20,548 bases of DNA. Origin: Bacteroidetes bacterium UBA1947. GTDB taxonomy: Bacteria; Bacteroidota; Bacteroidia; Chitinophagales; Chitinophagaceae. Of the stretch, positions 7,561 through 15,606 are shown one piece after another (the stretch's first letter is position 1; every line of letters begins with the position of its first letter). Location of the stretch: contig DDET01000065.1 in the NCBI GenBank assembly GCA_002336915.1, forward strand, positions 12,972 through 33,519, given 5' to 3'. The translations under genes and the position numbers were made by a program. Below the pieces are notes generated by a model that was not told the origin of the DNA, searched no databases, and saw nothing but the letters and a program-made list of their open reading frames with translations.

Positions 7561-7971
7561 TTACACCAGTGCCGCATCCAGTGTTATTTCGCAATTATAT
7601 GCTTTGGATACCGGGCAATTTGCCTTGGCCTCTTCAGCACACTCAGCAAATTTTACGGCGTCTATACCGGGCACCTTCGCGCGGGTGGTAAGCTCACTTT
7701 TGGTTATTGCACCATTATCCAGGGTGATGGCGCAATCCGTTTTGATCTCATCGGGAGTAAAGCCGGCAGCTCCAAGTACAAAAGATAGCTTCATGCTAAA
7801 GCAGCCTGCGTGCGCGGCAGCCATCAATTCTTCGGGATTTGTACCCACACCTTCTTCAAAACGGCTTTTATATGAATATTGCGCACCATTAAGCACAGTG
7901 CTTTGTGTAGATAGATTTCCGTTACCTTCTTTTCCTGAGCCATTCCATACGGCTGTAGCATTACGTTTCAT
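7561..7971 (-). CDS. osmC: OsmC family peroxiredoxin
   Basis: Thiol peroxidase that reduces organic hydroperoxides, usually a cytoplasmic homodimer. The 136-residue length and motifs are typical: TNPEELMAAAHAGCFSMKL (44-62) with the peroxidatic Cys57 and nearby Glu48, and ANCPVSKAYNCEI (117-129) with the resolving Cys119. The start MKRNATAVWNGSGKEGNG fits the family. A perfect -7 box lies upstream on the same strand. It is divergent from prs and has its own strong terminator, so it is probably monocistronic. Confidence 0.94.
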   Translation of the reverse strand: MKRNATAVWNGSGKEGNGNLSTQSTVLNGAQYSYKSRFEEGVGTNPEELMAAAHAGCFSMKLSFVLGAAGFTPDEIKTDCAITLDNGAITKSELTTRAKVPGIDAVKFAECAEEAKANCPVSKAYNCEITLDAALV

Positions 7972-7999
7972 GAGCTTTGTTTTTTTGATAAATTAGGCA

Positions 8000-8007
8000 C
8001 AAATGTA
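8000..8007 (-). promoter_or_regulatory. -7 promoter box for osmC
   Basis: On the minus strand it reads TACATTTG, a perfect TAnnTTTG match, 28 bases before the osmC start. No good TTTG is found at the usual 19-21 base spacing, so another factor may assist recognition. Confidence 0.5.
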
Positions 8008-8056
8008 ATGCACCAAAACCAAATTTGCCTATATTATCATTATATTAAAAAACAGC

Positions 8057-8086
8057 TTTGACAAACGTTGGGTTTGCATAACTTTG
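8057..8086 (+). promoter_or_regulatory. Promoter of prs (-33 and -7 boxes)
   Basis: TTTG at 8057-8060 and TAACTTTG at 8079-8086 are separated by 18 bases. This closely matches the Bacteroidota consensus TTTG-N19-21-TAnnTTTG. The leader before the prs ATG would be about 12-14 bases. It is the best complete promoter in the window. Confidence 0.7.
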
Positions 8087-8105
8087 CATTCCATTTCCAA
8101 AGATC

Positions 8106-9053
8106 ATGCAGCCATCAGTTAAGATATTCTCAGGTACAGGTTCACACTACCTTGCCGAGCAAATTGCCAAAAATTTTGGTAAAACATTAGGCCATATCGA
8201 CATCCAGAAGTTCAGTGACGGCGAGTTTCAGCCGGTATTCAAAGAGTCTATTCGCGGCGATTATGTTTTCCTGGTTCAGTCTACTTTTGCCCCTTCCGAT
8301 AACCTGATGGAGCTGCTCATGATGATAGACGGTGCACGCAGGGCCTCAGCAGGCTATATCACTGCTGTTATCCCCTATTTCGGTTATGCCCGCCAGGACC
8401 GTAAAGATAAACCCCGTGTATCAATCGCATCCAAGCTGGTAGCTAACTTGCTCACCACTGCCGGCGCTAACAGGGTTATGACAATGGACCTGCACGCACC
8501 ACAGATTCAAGGTTTTTTTGATATACCGGTGGATCATCTCGATAGTTCGGCAATTTTTATCCCATATATTGAAAATCTTAAGGTAGAAAACCTTATCTTT
8601 GCGGCCCCCGATGTGGGTAGTACCAATAGGGTGCGTGAAGTGGCTAAGTACTTTGAGGTGGATATGGTTATTTGCGACAAACAACGCAAACGTGCAAATG
8701 AGATAGCAGCCATGACAGTGATAGGTGATGTAGCAGGCAAGAACGTCATTTTGATAGATGATATTTGCGATACGGCAGGCACACTGAGCAAGTCGGCAGG
8801 TATAATCAAGGAACGTGGTGCTTTATCTGTTCGCGCATTTTGTACACACCCGGTATTGAGTGGAAAGGCTTATGAGAATATTGAAAACTCTGAGCTGGAA
8901 GAACTGGTGGTTTGTGATACCATACCGCTGAAGGGGGAATGTTCTAAATTAAAAGTGTTACCTACGGCCGAGCTCTTCGCAGTAGCCATCCGCAATACTT
9001 TTGAGAACAAATCGATAAGCTCTTTATTTATTCATAGTAACAGGCCAAAATAA
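8106..9053 (+). CDS. prs: Ribose-phosphate pyrophosphokinase (PRPP synthetase)
   Basis: Transfers pyrophosphate from ATP to ribose 5-phosphate, making PRPP for nucleotides, His, Trp and NAD. At 315 aa it is a class I enzyme. Motifs are in order: KFSDGEF (35-41), IPYFGYARQDRKDKPR (89-104, ATP and flexible catalytic loop), MTMDLHAPQIQGFF (125-138) with metal-binding His130, APDVGSTNRVRE (167-178) and the PRPP loop VILIDDICDTAGT (214-226). rplY follows on the same strand, the usual prs-rplY order in many bacteria, although a separate promoter box precedes rplY. No clear terminator lies between them. Confidence 0.97.
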   Translation: MQPSVKIFSGTGSHYLAEQIAKNFGKTLGHIDIQKFSDGEFQPVFKESIRGDYVFLVQSTFAPSDNLMELLMMIDGARRASAGYITAVIPYFGYARQDRKDKPRVSIASKLVANLLTTAGANRVMTMDLHAPQIQGFFDIPVDHLDSSAIFIPYIENLKVENLIFAAPDVGSTNRVREVAKYFEVDMVICDKQRKRANEIAAMTVIGDVAGKNVILIDDICDTAGTLSKSAGIIKERGALSVRAFCTHPVLSGKAYENIENSELEELVVCDTIPLKGECSKLKVLPTAELFAVAIRNTFENKSISSLFIHSNRPK

Positions 9054-9064
9054 CATCGGCTTTT

Positions 9065-9072
9065 TACTTTTG
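9065..9072 (+). promoter_or_regulatory. -7 promoter box upstream of rplY
   Basis: TACTTTTG is a perfect TAnnTTTG match just after the prs stop. No TTTG is seen at the -33 position. If used, it gives rplY a leader of about 135 bases. Confidence 0.4.
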
Positions 9073-9113
9073 AATTTTGACTCTTGAATTAGTAACTACT
9101 GTTTATACAACAA

Positions 9114-9182
9114 AATCCGTCCCCGCAATGGGATAACCTTTATTTAAAAAGAACGTTTTCAACGTCCGGATGTTAGACGGAT
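9114..9182 (+). promoter_or_regulatory. Structured leader candidate before rplY
   Basis: ATCCGTC (9115-9121) is perfectly complementary to GACGGAT (9176-9182), closing a 68-base domain. Inside it ACGTT (9153-9157) and AACGT (9161-9165) form a small hairpin with a three-base loop. This could be an autoregulatory ribosomal-protein leader; no known class was recognised. Confidence 0.3.
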
Positions 9183-9215
9183 ATGCGATCGGCGCTGAAA
9201 AGAAAAAACACAAAA

Positions 9216-9836
9216 ATGAAAAGTGTAAAAATTGAAGGCACAAAAAGAAGCGAAACCGGCAAAAAAGCAGCACGCCATTTTCGTTCTGAAGGACTGGTTC
9301 CCGGCGTTATCTACGGCGGTGCAGAAACCATCCATTTCACAGCACCTACTATGGCTTTCCGCTATTTGGTGTACACTCCCGATTTCCAGATTGCTGAGAT
9401 CACAGTGGACGGTAAAGAATACCGCACCATTATGAAAGACCTGCAGTTTGATGTGGTTACAGACGAGCTGAACCATATCGACTTCATGGAACTGGTTGAA
9501 GACCGCAAAGTAATAGCTGACCTGCCATTGAAATTCGTGGGCCAGCCAGAAGGTGTAAAAGCCGGCGGACGCCTTGTAATAAAGGCAAAAACGCTGAAAG
9601 TGCGTACTTTACCTAAGTACCTTGCAGAAAACATCGAAGTGAATACAGATAGCCTGCAAATAGGCGGTAACATCCGTGTGGAAGATGTAAAGGTAGATAA
9701 CATGGAGATCATGAACTCTCCCCGCGTTCCTATCGCATCGGTTGTTACTACACGTGCCCTTCGCCAGGCCGATACTGACGCCGCAGCCGCAGCAGCTCCC
9801 GGAGCTAAAGCAGCAGCACCCGCAGCAAAAAAATAA
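9216..9836 (+). CDS. rplY: 50S ribosomal protein L25, Ctc (TL5) type
   Basis: Binds 5S rRNA in the large subunit; the long Ctc/TL5 form has an extra beta domain. The 206-residue protein shows the N-terminal 5S-binding domain (about 1-92: MKSVKIEGTKRSETGKKAAR, RSEGLVPGVIYGG, DLQFDVVTDELNHIDFMEL) and the C-terminal domain (about 97-185: PLKFVGQPEGVKAGG). An Ala/Lys-rich tail follows. An ATG at 9183 in the same frame would add 11 basic residues ahead of the conserved start, and it overlaps the leader stem, so ATG 9216 is preferred. It lies downstream of prs and ends in a clear terminator. Confidence 0.95.
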   Translation: MKSVKIEGTKRSETGKKAARHFRSEGLVPGVIYGGAETIHFTAPTMAFRYLVYTPDFQIAEITVDGKEYRTIMKDLQFDVVTDELNHIDFMELVEDRKVIADLPLKFVGQPEGVKAGGRLVIKAKTLKVRTLPKYLAENIEVNTDSLQIGGNIRVEDVKVDNMEIMNSPRVPIASVVTTRALRQADTDAAAAAAPGAKAAAPAAKK

Positions 9837-9860
9837 GTATAACAATATCATGGTTCAAAG

Positions 9861-9893
9861 CCCTTCGATCATATCGGAGGGTTTTGCTTTTTT
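9861..9893 (+). terminator. Intrinsic terminator of rplY
   Basis: CCCTTCGAT (9861-9869) pairs with ATCGGAGGG (9873-9881) with one G-T wobble and a three-base loop. The T-rich tract TTTTGCTTTTTT follows. Only the plus strand has the T-run. Confidence 0.85.
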
Positions 9894-9898
9894 ACACA

Positions 9899-10315
9899 CT
9901 ATCCCTTCCGCTCCTTCGCAGGTATCACCAGTTTCAACCCCGACCATACTTCATCCACAGCACATACTTTAATATCTACAAGGCCTATACTCAATGCATA
10001 GTTCCTTATGATGTCTTCCGTAACGTCTGTAGTTATCTTTGCCGCTTTTTTGGGCCACGATACCCATATCATACCATTGGACACAATTTGCTTTTTCAAT
10101 TCCGGCAATAGCTTTATCAATTCCTTAGCGTCCTTTGTAAAAAAGTGAATGAGGTCTTTGGGCTTCTTCTTATCTGTTGTCTCCGTAACATGCTCCGGGA
10201 AGCCTATAAACAGTTGATGATAGTATTCAGGCGTGTTGATGAGGCTGATGGTAAAGCCCTCTTTGATGCCCAGTTTTTTAGCGAGCGGCGTTCCCGAATA
10301 ACCTGCTGTGGCCAT
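9899..10315 (-). CDS. DUF3052 family protein
   Basis: A 138-residue protein beginning ATAGYSGTPLAKKLGIKEG after the initiator Met, the recognisable start of the DUF3052 family. A central PKDLIHFFTKDAKELIKLLP and MIWVSWPKK segment follows, ending in VCAVDEVWSGLKLVIPAKER. No signal peptide or membrane segment is present, so it is probably cytoplasmic. The biochemical function of the family is unknown to me. It is convergent with rplY and divergent from the DUF885 gene. Confidence 0.8.
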   Translation of the reverse strand: MATAGYSGTPLAKKLGIKEGFTISLINTPEYYHQLFIGFPEHVTETTDKKKPKDLIHFFTKDAKELIKLLPELKKQIVSNGMIWVSWPKKAAKITTDVTEDIIRNYALSIGLVDIKVCAVDEVWSGLKLVIPAKERKG

Positions 10316-10426
10316 AACATTGATTTGTGTTTAAAAATAACACTATAAATCACCCCGCACAATAGCCTGCTGCTTTGTTATAGCCGGTAACTTAGTATCA
10401 CTAATCATTTATCACGAAGGTTCTGC

Positions 10427-10434
10427 TACCTTTG
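10427..10434 (+). promoter_or_regulatory. -7 promoter box for the DUF885 gene
   Basis: TACCTTTG matches TAnnTTTG exactly, about 87 bases before the ATG. The resulting leader of about 80 bases contains the GC palindrome CCCCGGGG near 10444-10451. Confidence 0.5.
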
Positions 10435-10520
10435 TAGCGCGTGCCCCGGGGAGCGTATATAATACAGAATCTTGTAAAAATAATACTGCACTGGCTGAAG
10501 AATAGTTAAATTAGTATCGA

Positions 10521-11852
10521 ATGCGCCGTTTGCTTATCACCACCATATTGTGCCTGGCTATACAGGTTGAGGGAACTGCAAAAACCTTTATGCAATTTCT
10601 CGACAGCTTCAATACAGGTTATATAGCGCTGCATATCCCCGAACTCACTTTTGATTATCATGCATATTTCAACAACATTCCTTCGAAGGAGAAGCTGGAG
10701 GAACAAAAAGAATTCTTCAGGAACGAGAAAAAAGAACTCCTGGCATTTTCAAAAGATGAACTTGATAGCGCGCAGCAGCTGTACTATGATCATGTAATGT
10801 ATGAACTGGACTTTAATCTTCAAAGGGTAAAGCTGGAAATGCAGTGGGTAAAAGGAGGGAGCATTATGCCTAAAAATGGCCTGTACGGTTTATTGAACAG
10901 GCAGGAATGGTACCAATACTTTATTAAAAAATATACCAGCTCAGGCTTCACCCCCGAGCAGGTATACCAGTTTGGCCTGAGTGAAACCAAACGTGTGCAG
11001 GGCAGGATGACCGCCATTCAGAAAGCACTGGGTTATAACGATGCAACATCGTTCTACAAGCACCTGCAGAATGATTCTTTCTTTCTAAGTAACAAGGAGG
11101 ATATCATTAAAGCTTACAGCGAAATAGATAAGAAAGTAAGAAGCACATTATATAACATCATTGACATCAGTAAGGTGCCGCGCGTGGAAGTTATTGAATG
11201 GCCCGATGCGGGCCCCAATACCCCACCCGGTATGTACAGGAGCAAAGAAGATAATCCCTATGGTGCAGATGTTTTCCAATACAATTTCTACGGGCACAGG
11301 CATAACAAAAGGGCTATGGAGTGGCTCTATATGCACGAGGCTATACCAGGGCATCATTTGCAGTCCTCATTTCGCAGGAAGCTGAAGAATGTGCCTGAGT
11401 TTCAAAAGCTATTCTACTACCCCGGCAATTTTGAGGGATGGGGCTGCTACGTAGAATACCTTGGCAAGACACTGGACCTCTACGATGACCCTTATAAAGA
11501 ACTGGGCAAGTGGGAATGGGACCTGGTGCGCTCCGCAAGGCTGGCACTTGATGCCGGCATACATTACTATGGCTGGAACCACGCCAGGGCCGTGCAATTC
11601 TGGAAAGAGACCATCCGCGGCCAGGACGACATTATGGAACGCGAGATAAGCCGTGTTACCAACTGGCCGGCGCAGGCCATAAGTTATAAAGTAGGCGCCT
11701 ACGAAATAGAGATGATGAAAAAGGATGCCATAGAACATGACCCCAATTTTGACCTGAGGGCCTTTCACAAGCAATACTTACAAATGAGCTACTACCCGCT
11801 GGAGATTGTGAAAGCTCACCTGCACAATGACCTCACAAGGGCAAACAAATAG
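10521..11852 (+). CDS. Secreted DUF885 family metallohydrolase
   Basis: A 443-residue protein with a hydrophobic N-terminal segment (RRLLITTILCLAIQVEGTA) that looks like a signal peptide. Family motifs include HEAIPGHHLQ (272-281), a zincin-like HE...HH site, then EGWGCYVEYLG (305-315) supplying a likely metal-ligand Glu, and LALDAGIHYYGW with NWPAQAISYKVGAYEI (381-396). DUF885 proteins are uncharacterised or putative carboxypeptidase-like metallopeptidases; peptidase activity is inferred from the motifs only. At 443 aa it is shorter than many members (around 550-600 aa), with the reduction in the N-terminal half. Its stop lies 3 bp from the end of the convergent hydrolase. Confidence 0.85.
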   Translation: MRRLLITTILCLAIQVEGTAKTFMQFLDSFNTGYIALHIPELTFDYHAYFNNIPSKEKLEEQKEFFRNEKKELLAFSKDELDSAQQLYYDHVMYELDFNLQRVKLEMQWVKGGSIMPKNGLYGLLNRQEWYQYFIKKYTSSGFTPEQVYQFGLSETKRVQGRMTAIQKALGYNDATSFYKHLQNDSFFLSNKEDIIKAYSEIDKKVRSTLYNIIDISKVPRVEVIEWPDAGPNTPPGMYRSKEDNPYGADVFQYNFYGHRHNKRAMEWLYMHEAIPGHHLQSSFRRKLKNVPEFQKLFYYPGNFEGWGCYVEYLGKTLDLYDDPYKELGKWEWDLVRSARLALDAGIHYYGWNHARAVQFWKETIRGQDDIMEREISRVTNWPAQAISYKVGAYEIEMMKKDAIEHDPNFDLRAFHKQYLQMSYYPLEIVKAHLHNDLTRANK

Positions 11853-11855
11853 GCA

Positions 11856-12539
11856 TTACACAAAGCGCTTTATAAAGTAGCTCAACATTTCTGCATCTAC
11901 TTGTTCCATGGGGTGCTGAGTATTGGGCAGCATGCCCATCTGCGCACCAGGGAGTGCTTTATATACTGCCAGGGTTTCTTCAAGCGTTATCATCTTATCA
12001 CGGTCGCCAAGGAGCAGGAGTGCGGGTGTTGATATGCCCGCATAGTCCTCTATCTTCAGTGTATTGTCTTTACCTAGCGCATGCAGCATATCTGCAGTGT
12101 CTGCCAATACCTTTTTCCAGTCGTTAGCTGCATGGCGTACCCTGAGTGCCGATGCGAAAGCCGGCACTTTGGTTTCGATCTTTTCAGCGTTCAGCATTTG
12201 CGCTTCTTTTGCTGCGATCTCTTCATTCCAGTGAAACTTAGTGGCGAGTGTTACCACCTTCTGCAAGCGCGCCGGATGTGTCTTTGCAAGGTACATGGCC
12301 ACATAGCCCCCCATGCTATACCCAAAGATGGATACATCTTCCAAAGCCCCTTGCTCTATATACTGCAGTACTTCTTCAGCAAACGAGGAGATCGAAAAAC
12401 CGGCTGGAGGAAAAGGCTTGCCACCGTGCCCCGAAAAGTTAAGGGTATGAATTTTATAGCTATCACTTAAAGCATTTGCCAGCGGCTGCATTTGATCGGC
12501 AGCACCTATAGCACCATGAAGTAACAAGAGGTTTTGCAT
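11856..12539 (-). CDS. Alpha/beta hydrolase
   Basis: A compact 227-residue alpha/beta-hydrolase fold protein. It has the oxyanion-hole motif LLLLHGA (4-10), the nucleophile elbow FGYSMGGYV with Ser75 (72-80), a likely acid in LLGDRDKM (177-183) and the catalytic His209 in NTQHPMEQ. The cap region (about 105-165) is helical and variable, so the substrate cannot be inferred; esterase or MenH-like activities are possible. No signal peptide. A weak -7-like box (TATCTTTA on the minus strand, 12544-12551) lies so close to the ATG that the message would be nearly leaderless. Confidence 0.88.
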   Translation of the reverse strand: MQNLLLLHGAIGAADQMQPLANALSDSYKIHTLNFSGHGGKPFPPAGFSISSFAEEVLQYIEQGALEDVSIFGYSMGGYVAMYLAKTHPARLQKVVTLATKFHWNEEIAAKEAQMLNAEKIETKVPAFASALRVRHAANDWKKVLADTADMLHALGKDNTLKIEDYAGISTPALLLLGDRDKMITLEETLAVYKALPGAQMGMLPNTQHPMEQVDAEMLSYFIKRFV

Positions 12540-12554
12540 GCCATAAAGATAATA

Positions 12555-12594
12555 TCAAAATTAAAAAGCTCCCTGCATTTCTGCAGGGAGGCTT
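12555..12594 (-). terminator. Orphan terminator-like hairpin
   Basis: CTCCCTGCA (12569-12577) pairs with TGCAGGGAG (12582-12590) around a four-base loop. The stem extends as AAGC/GCTT past one bulged base. On the minus strand it runs into TTTTTAATTTT. No annotated gene ends here on either strand. Confidence 0.6.
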
Positions 12595-12779
12595 GTCGTT
12601 TTGGCTAGATGATCAGACCTGAAAAACTTTTCTTATTTCCTTTTGAGCAATTCAAAGATGCGAAACATACCTATGACAGAAAAATTTCCCAATACACTTA
12701 ACCCTTCCTTTGCAACCGGTTAACAGGCAATTAGGAAAGACACCATGATACATCGACTAATACTTACAAGCGGAATTTG

Positions 12780-12787
12780 TATATTTA
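12780..12787 (+). promoter_or_regulatory. -7-like box before the PQQ-type lipoprotein gene
   Basis: TATATTTA differs from TAnnTTTG only in the last base and lies 18 bases before the ATG at 12805. It supports that start over the ATG at 12745. Confidence 0.35.
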
Positions 12788-12804
12788 AAAGCCTTCTTGA
12801 AAAA

Positions 12805-13956
12805 ATGAATACCCTGATGAAAACAACAAGCATTTTGCGCAGCCTTTTATTATTTCTTATAGTATCGCTTGCGGTGTCCTGCAAAAACACGGCACAAACC
12901 AAAGCCGGCGACCCGCGCCTGGCTGCTATAAAGCTGCCCCCCGGCTTTCATATCAGCTATTTTGCTACCGGTATAACGGATGCACGTTCGCTGGCGCTGG
13001 GTGCTAAGGGTACCGTGTTTGTAAGCAACCGTGATGGCGATAGAGTATATGCCCTCGTGGACGCAGATAACGATGGCGTAGCTGACAAAACCTATGTGAT
13101 AGCAAAAGGCATGAACACACCTAATGGCATTACCTTCAGGAACGGATCGTTGTATATAGCGGAGGTAAGCAAGATATGGAGGCTGGATAATATAGAAGCA
13201 CACCTTGCCGACCCCGGCAAGCCCGTACTGGTATATGATGGCTACCCTACCGACAAGCACCATGGCTGGAAGTACATTGCCTTTGGCCCCGATGGCAAGC
13301 TCTACATACCCGTGGGCGCGCCATGCAATATCTGTAACGACAATGAAAGAGATCCACGCTATGCGTCCATCACTCGTATGAACCCTGATGGTACGGGCTT
13401 CGAGATATATGCCGAAGGTATCAGGAACAGTGTAGGGTTCGACTGGCATCCTGTTACGAAAGAACTTTGGTTTACAGACAATGGCAGGGATCTGATGGGC
13501 GATGATTTTCCGCCAGACGAGTTGAACCATGCGCCTAAGAAAGGCATGCATTTCGGCTATCCTTATTACCATGGCGATAATGTGCCCGACCCTGTATATG
13601 GTAGCAAGCGCAGTGCTGCAGGCTCTACCAAACCTGTGCAAAAACTTGGGCCGCACGTAGCCGCATTGGGCATGAAGTTCTATACTGGCAATATGTTCCC
13701 CGGCGAGTATAAGAACCAGGTATTTATTGCCGAGCATGGCTCATGGAACCGCAGCACGCCCCTTGGCTACAGGCTTATGCTAGTACGCCTTAAGGGCGAC
13801 TCCTCATGGAGTTATGAAGTGTTTGCCGAGGGCTGGCTGAAAGACGGTAAGGCCTGGGGCCGTCCCGTGGACGTTTTGCAGCTAAAGGACGGCTCACTGC
13901 TGGTCTCCGATGATAAGAATCATGCTGTGTACAGGATAACATACGACAAAAAGTAA
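12805..13956 (+). CDS. PQQ-dependent sugar/sorbosone dehydrogenase-like lipoprotein
   Basis: A 383-residue exported beta-propeller. The N-terminus is a lipoprotein signal peptide with lipobox LAVSC (Cys26), implying anchoring to a membrane facing the periplasm or surface. The rest matches the glucose/sorbosone dehydrogenase fold: RSLALGAKGTVFVSNRDGDR (61-80), a DADNDGVAD segment (87-95) typical of calcium binding, DKHHGWKYIAFGPDGKLYI (150-168) with a candidate catalytic His, GIRNSVGFDWHP (205-216) and FIAEHGSWNRS (307-317). Family members oxidise sugars or aldoses with PQQ, but many are untested. A second in-frame ATG four codons later is equally possible; the ATG at 12745 would add a poor signal peptide. 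Confidence 0.85.
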   Translation: MNTLMKTTSILRSLLLFLIVSLAVSCKNTAQTKAGDPRLAAIKLPPGFHISYFATGITDARSLALGAKGTVFVSNRDGDRVYALVDADNDGVADKTYVIAKGMNTPNGITFRNGSLYIAEVSKIWRLDNIEAHLADPGKPVLVYDGYPTDKHHGWKYIAFGPDGKLYIPVGAPCNICNDNERDPRYASITRMNPDGTGFEIYAEGIRNSVGFDWHPVTKELWFTDNGRDLMGDDFPPDELNHAPKKGMHFGYPYYHGDNVPDPVYGSKRSAAGSTKPVQKLGPHVAALGMKFYTGNMFPGEYKNQVFIAEHGSWNRSTPLGYRLMLVRLKGDSSWSYEVFAEGWLKDGKAWGRPVDVLQLKDGSLLVSDDKNHAVYRITYDKK

Positions 13957-14125
13957 GAATTTTGCATTTACTATTATAAAGCTGGCATCATTATTGGATA
14001 ATTATACATGAGCCGATTCTTTAACATTGTTTTAGTAAAAAAGGGAACCGGTTTTGGAATACAATAGAAAGACAAAAGCTTAGTCAAAACATTACAATCA
14101 CAACAGGACAATAAAAACTAAAAAA

Positions 14126-15550
14126 ATGAAAAGCTTCAGTAAATGGATAATAGCGGTCGCAGTGCTCACTGTAGCCTTTGTAGCGGGTACCCCTGCTATC
14201 AAGGCCAGCGCACAGGACGACTATGTCTCTTACCAAACGTTTTATGACGACCTGTCGCCATACGGGCAATGGGTTAGTGACCCCCAGTACGGCGACGTAT
14301 GGGTACCCGATGTGAGCGACGATTTCCGTCCTTATTATTCAGGCGGCCACTGGGTACTTACCGAATATGGTAACATGTGGGTATCAGACTATGCATGGGG
14401 TTGGGCAGCCTTTCACTACGGCCGCTGGACATACGATCCTTATTATGGCTGGGTATGGATACCCGGTACTGAATGGGGACCGGCATGGGTAAGCTGGCGC
14501 GGTAGTGACAGCTACTACGGTTGGGCTCCTTTAGGCCCGGGTGTTAGCATCAGTGTAGCATTTGGCGGCTACAGCTGCCCCGACAACTGGTGGGTATTCG
14601 TAGGCCCGCAGTACCTGTACAGGAGCGATTTTCACCGCTATTGGAGAGGCCCCGGTTACTACCACACATACAGCCACGGCGCTCACTATTTCAATAACAA
14701 TTACCACAACAGGTATGTATATGGCCCGCGAGCTGAAGACTACCAGCGTGTAACGCACCAACGTGTGAACGTGTACAACGTAAGCAATGGCGGCCGCCCC
14801 GGCAGGACAGTAGTAAACGGCAACTCGGTAAATGTTTACCGTCCCGCAGTACGTGCTAACGCAACTAACGGACAGCGGCCGGCACCGGCAAATGCGGTAC
14901 GTGCACCACGCGCTTTATCGGCACAGCCACAGGCAGTTACTAATGCCCGCCCTGAATTCAGGACAGCAGTAAGGAACCACCAGGTGCAACCCGTGAACAA
15001 TACACGCAACCAGCCTGGGCCAGCCATCAGGCCGCAGAATACCAACCGCCAGGTGCCCGTGCAGCAGCCTAATACAAGGCCCGACCAGCGATTTGACAAC
15101 AGGCCACAGCAGGTGCAGCCACAAAGGGTACAGCCTCAGCAACAGCCGGACCGCAGGTTCGACAACAGGCCGCAGCAGCAGCCACAGAGGATGGAACCAC
15201 AAAGGGTACAGCCTCAGCAACAGCCGGACCGCAGGTTCGACAACAGGCCGCAGCAGCAACCAGAGAGGATGGAACCGCAAAGGGTACAGCCTCAGCAACA
15301 GCCGGACCGCAGGTTCGACAACAGGCCACAGCAGCAACCGCAGAGGATGGAACCACAAAGGGTACAACCTCAGCCACAACCGCAAAGGATGCAGCCACAA
15401 CAGCAGCCGCAGAGAATGGAACCACAGCGGATGCAGCCACAGCCACAGAGGGTACAACCCCAGCAGGCACCGGCTATGCGCCAGGAACCAAGGCAACAGC
15501 CTACCCCAGCCCCACGTAATGAAAACGAAAGGCCCGGCGGAAGGAGATAA
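14126..15550 (+). CDS. Secreted DUF6600-like protein with Gln/Pro/Arg repeat tail
   Basis: A 474-residue protein with a signal peptide (MKSFSKWIIAVAVLTVAFVA, cleavage probably after AIKASAQ). Residues about 38-170 are a Trp/Tyr/Gly-rich domain with repeating YGxWV and GRWTY-like units (SPYGQWVSDPQYGDVWVP, WGWAAFHYGRWTYDPYYGW). This resembles DUF6600/YXWGXW-type envelope proteins of unknown function. A linker with His/Tyr/Asn runs to about 250. From about 290 the protein is low-complexity, rich in Gln, Pro, Arg and Asn, and holds three 26-residue repeats containing QQQPDRRFDNRPQQQP. The basic, disordered tail could bind polyanions or cell-wall material; this is inference. A strong terminator follows. 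Confidence 0.85.
   Translation: MKSFSKWIIAVAVLTVAFVAGTPAIKASAQDDYVSYQTFYDDLSPYGQWVSDPQYGDVWVPDVSDDFRPYYSGGHWVLTEYGNMWVSDYAWGWAAFHYGRWTYDPYYGWVWIPGTEWGPAWVSWRGSDSYYGWAPLGPGVSISVAFGGYSCPDNWWVFVGPQYLYRSDFHRYWRGPGYYHTYSHGAHYFNNNYHNRYVYGPRAEDYQRVTHQRVNVYNVSNGGRPGRTVVNGNSVNVYRPAVRANATNGQRPAPANAVRAPRALSAQPQAVTNARPEFRTAVRNHQVQPVNNTRNQPGPAIRPQNTNRQVPVQQPNTRPDQRFDNRPQQVQPQRVQPQQQPDRRFDNRPQQQPQRMEPQRVQPQQQPDRRFDNRPQQQPERMEPQRVQPQQQPDRRFDNRPQQQPQRMEPQRVQPQPQPQRMQPQQQPQRMEPQRMQPQPQRVQPQQAPAMRQEPRQQPTPAPRNENERPGGRR
15126..15359 (+). repeat. Three 78-bp tandem repeats inside the DUF6600-like gene
   Basis: Copies begin at 15126, 15204 and 15282, each starting GGGTACAGCCTCAGCAACAG, and differ by only a few bases. 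A degenerate copy precedes them (from about 15078) and a shortened one starts at 15360. The period keeps the reading frame (26 codons). Confidence 0.95.
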
Positions 15551-15576
15551 GAAAAGACGAATTAATACTCGATATG

Positions 15577-15606
15577 AGGCTGCCCCGAAGGGGGCAGTCT
15601 TTTTTT
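15577..15606 (+). terminator. Intrinsic terminator of the DUF6600-like gene
   Basis: A 10-bp stem (AGGCTGCCCC with GGGGCAGTCT, one G-T wobble) around a GAAG loop, followed by seven Ts. Confidence 0.9.

Noticed and set aside
12850..13737. 295-codon open frame on the minus strand, antisense to the PQQ-type lipoprotein gene
   Set aside because: It lies entirely inside a gene with clear family motifs and has no recognisable protein features; it reflects codon bias of the real gene.
15126..15359. Tandem repeats looking like a CRISPR array
   Set aside because: Repeats are contiguous, in frame and 78 bp long with no unique spacers, and no cas genes are present.
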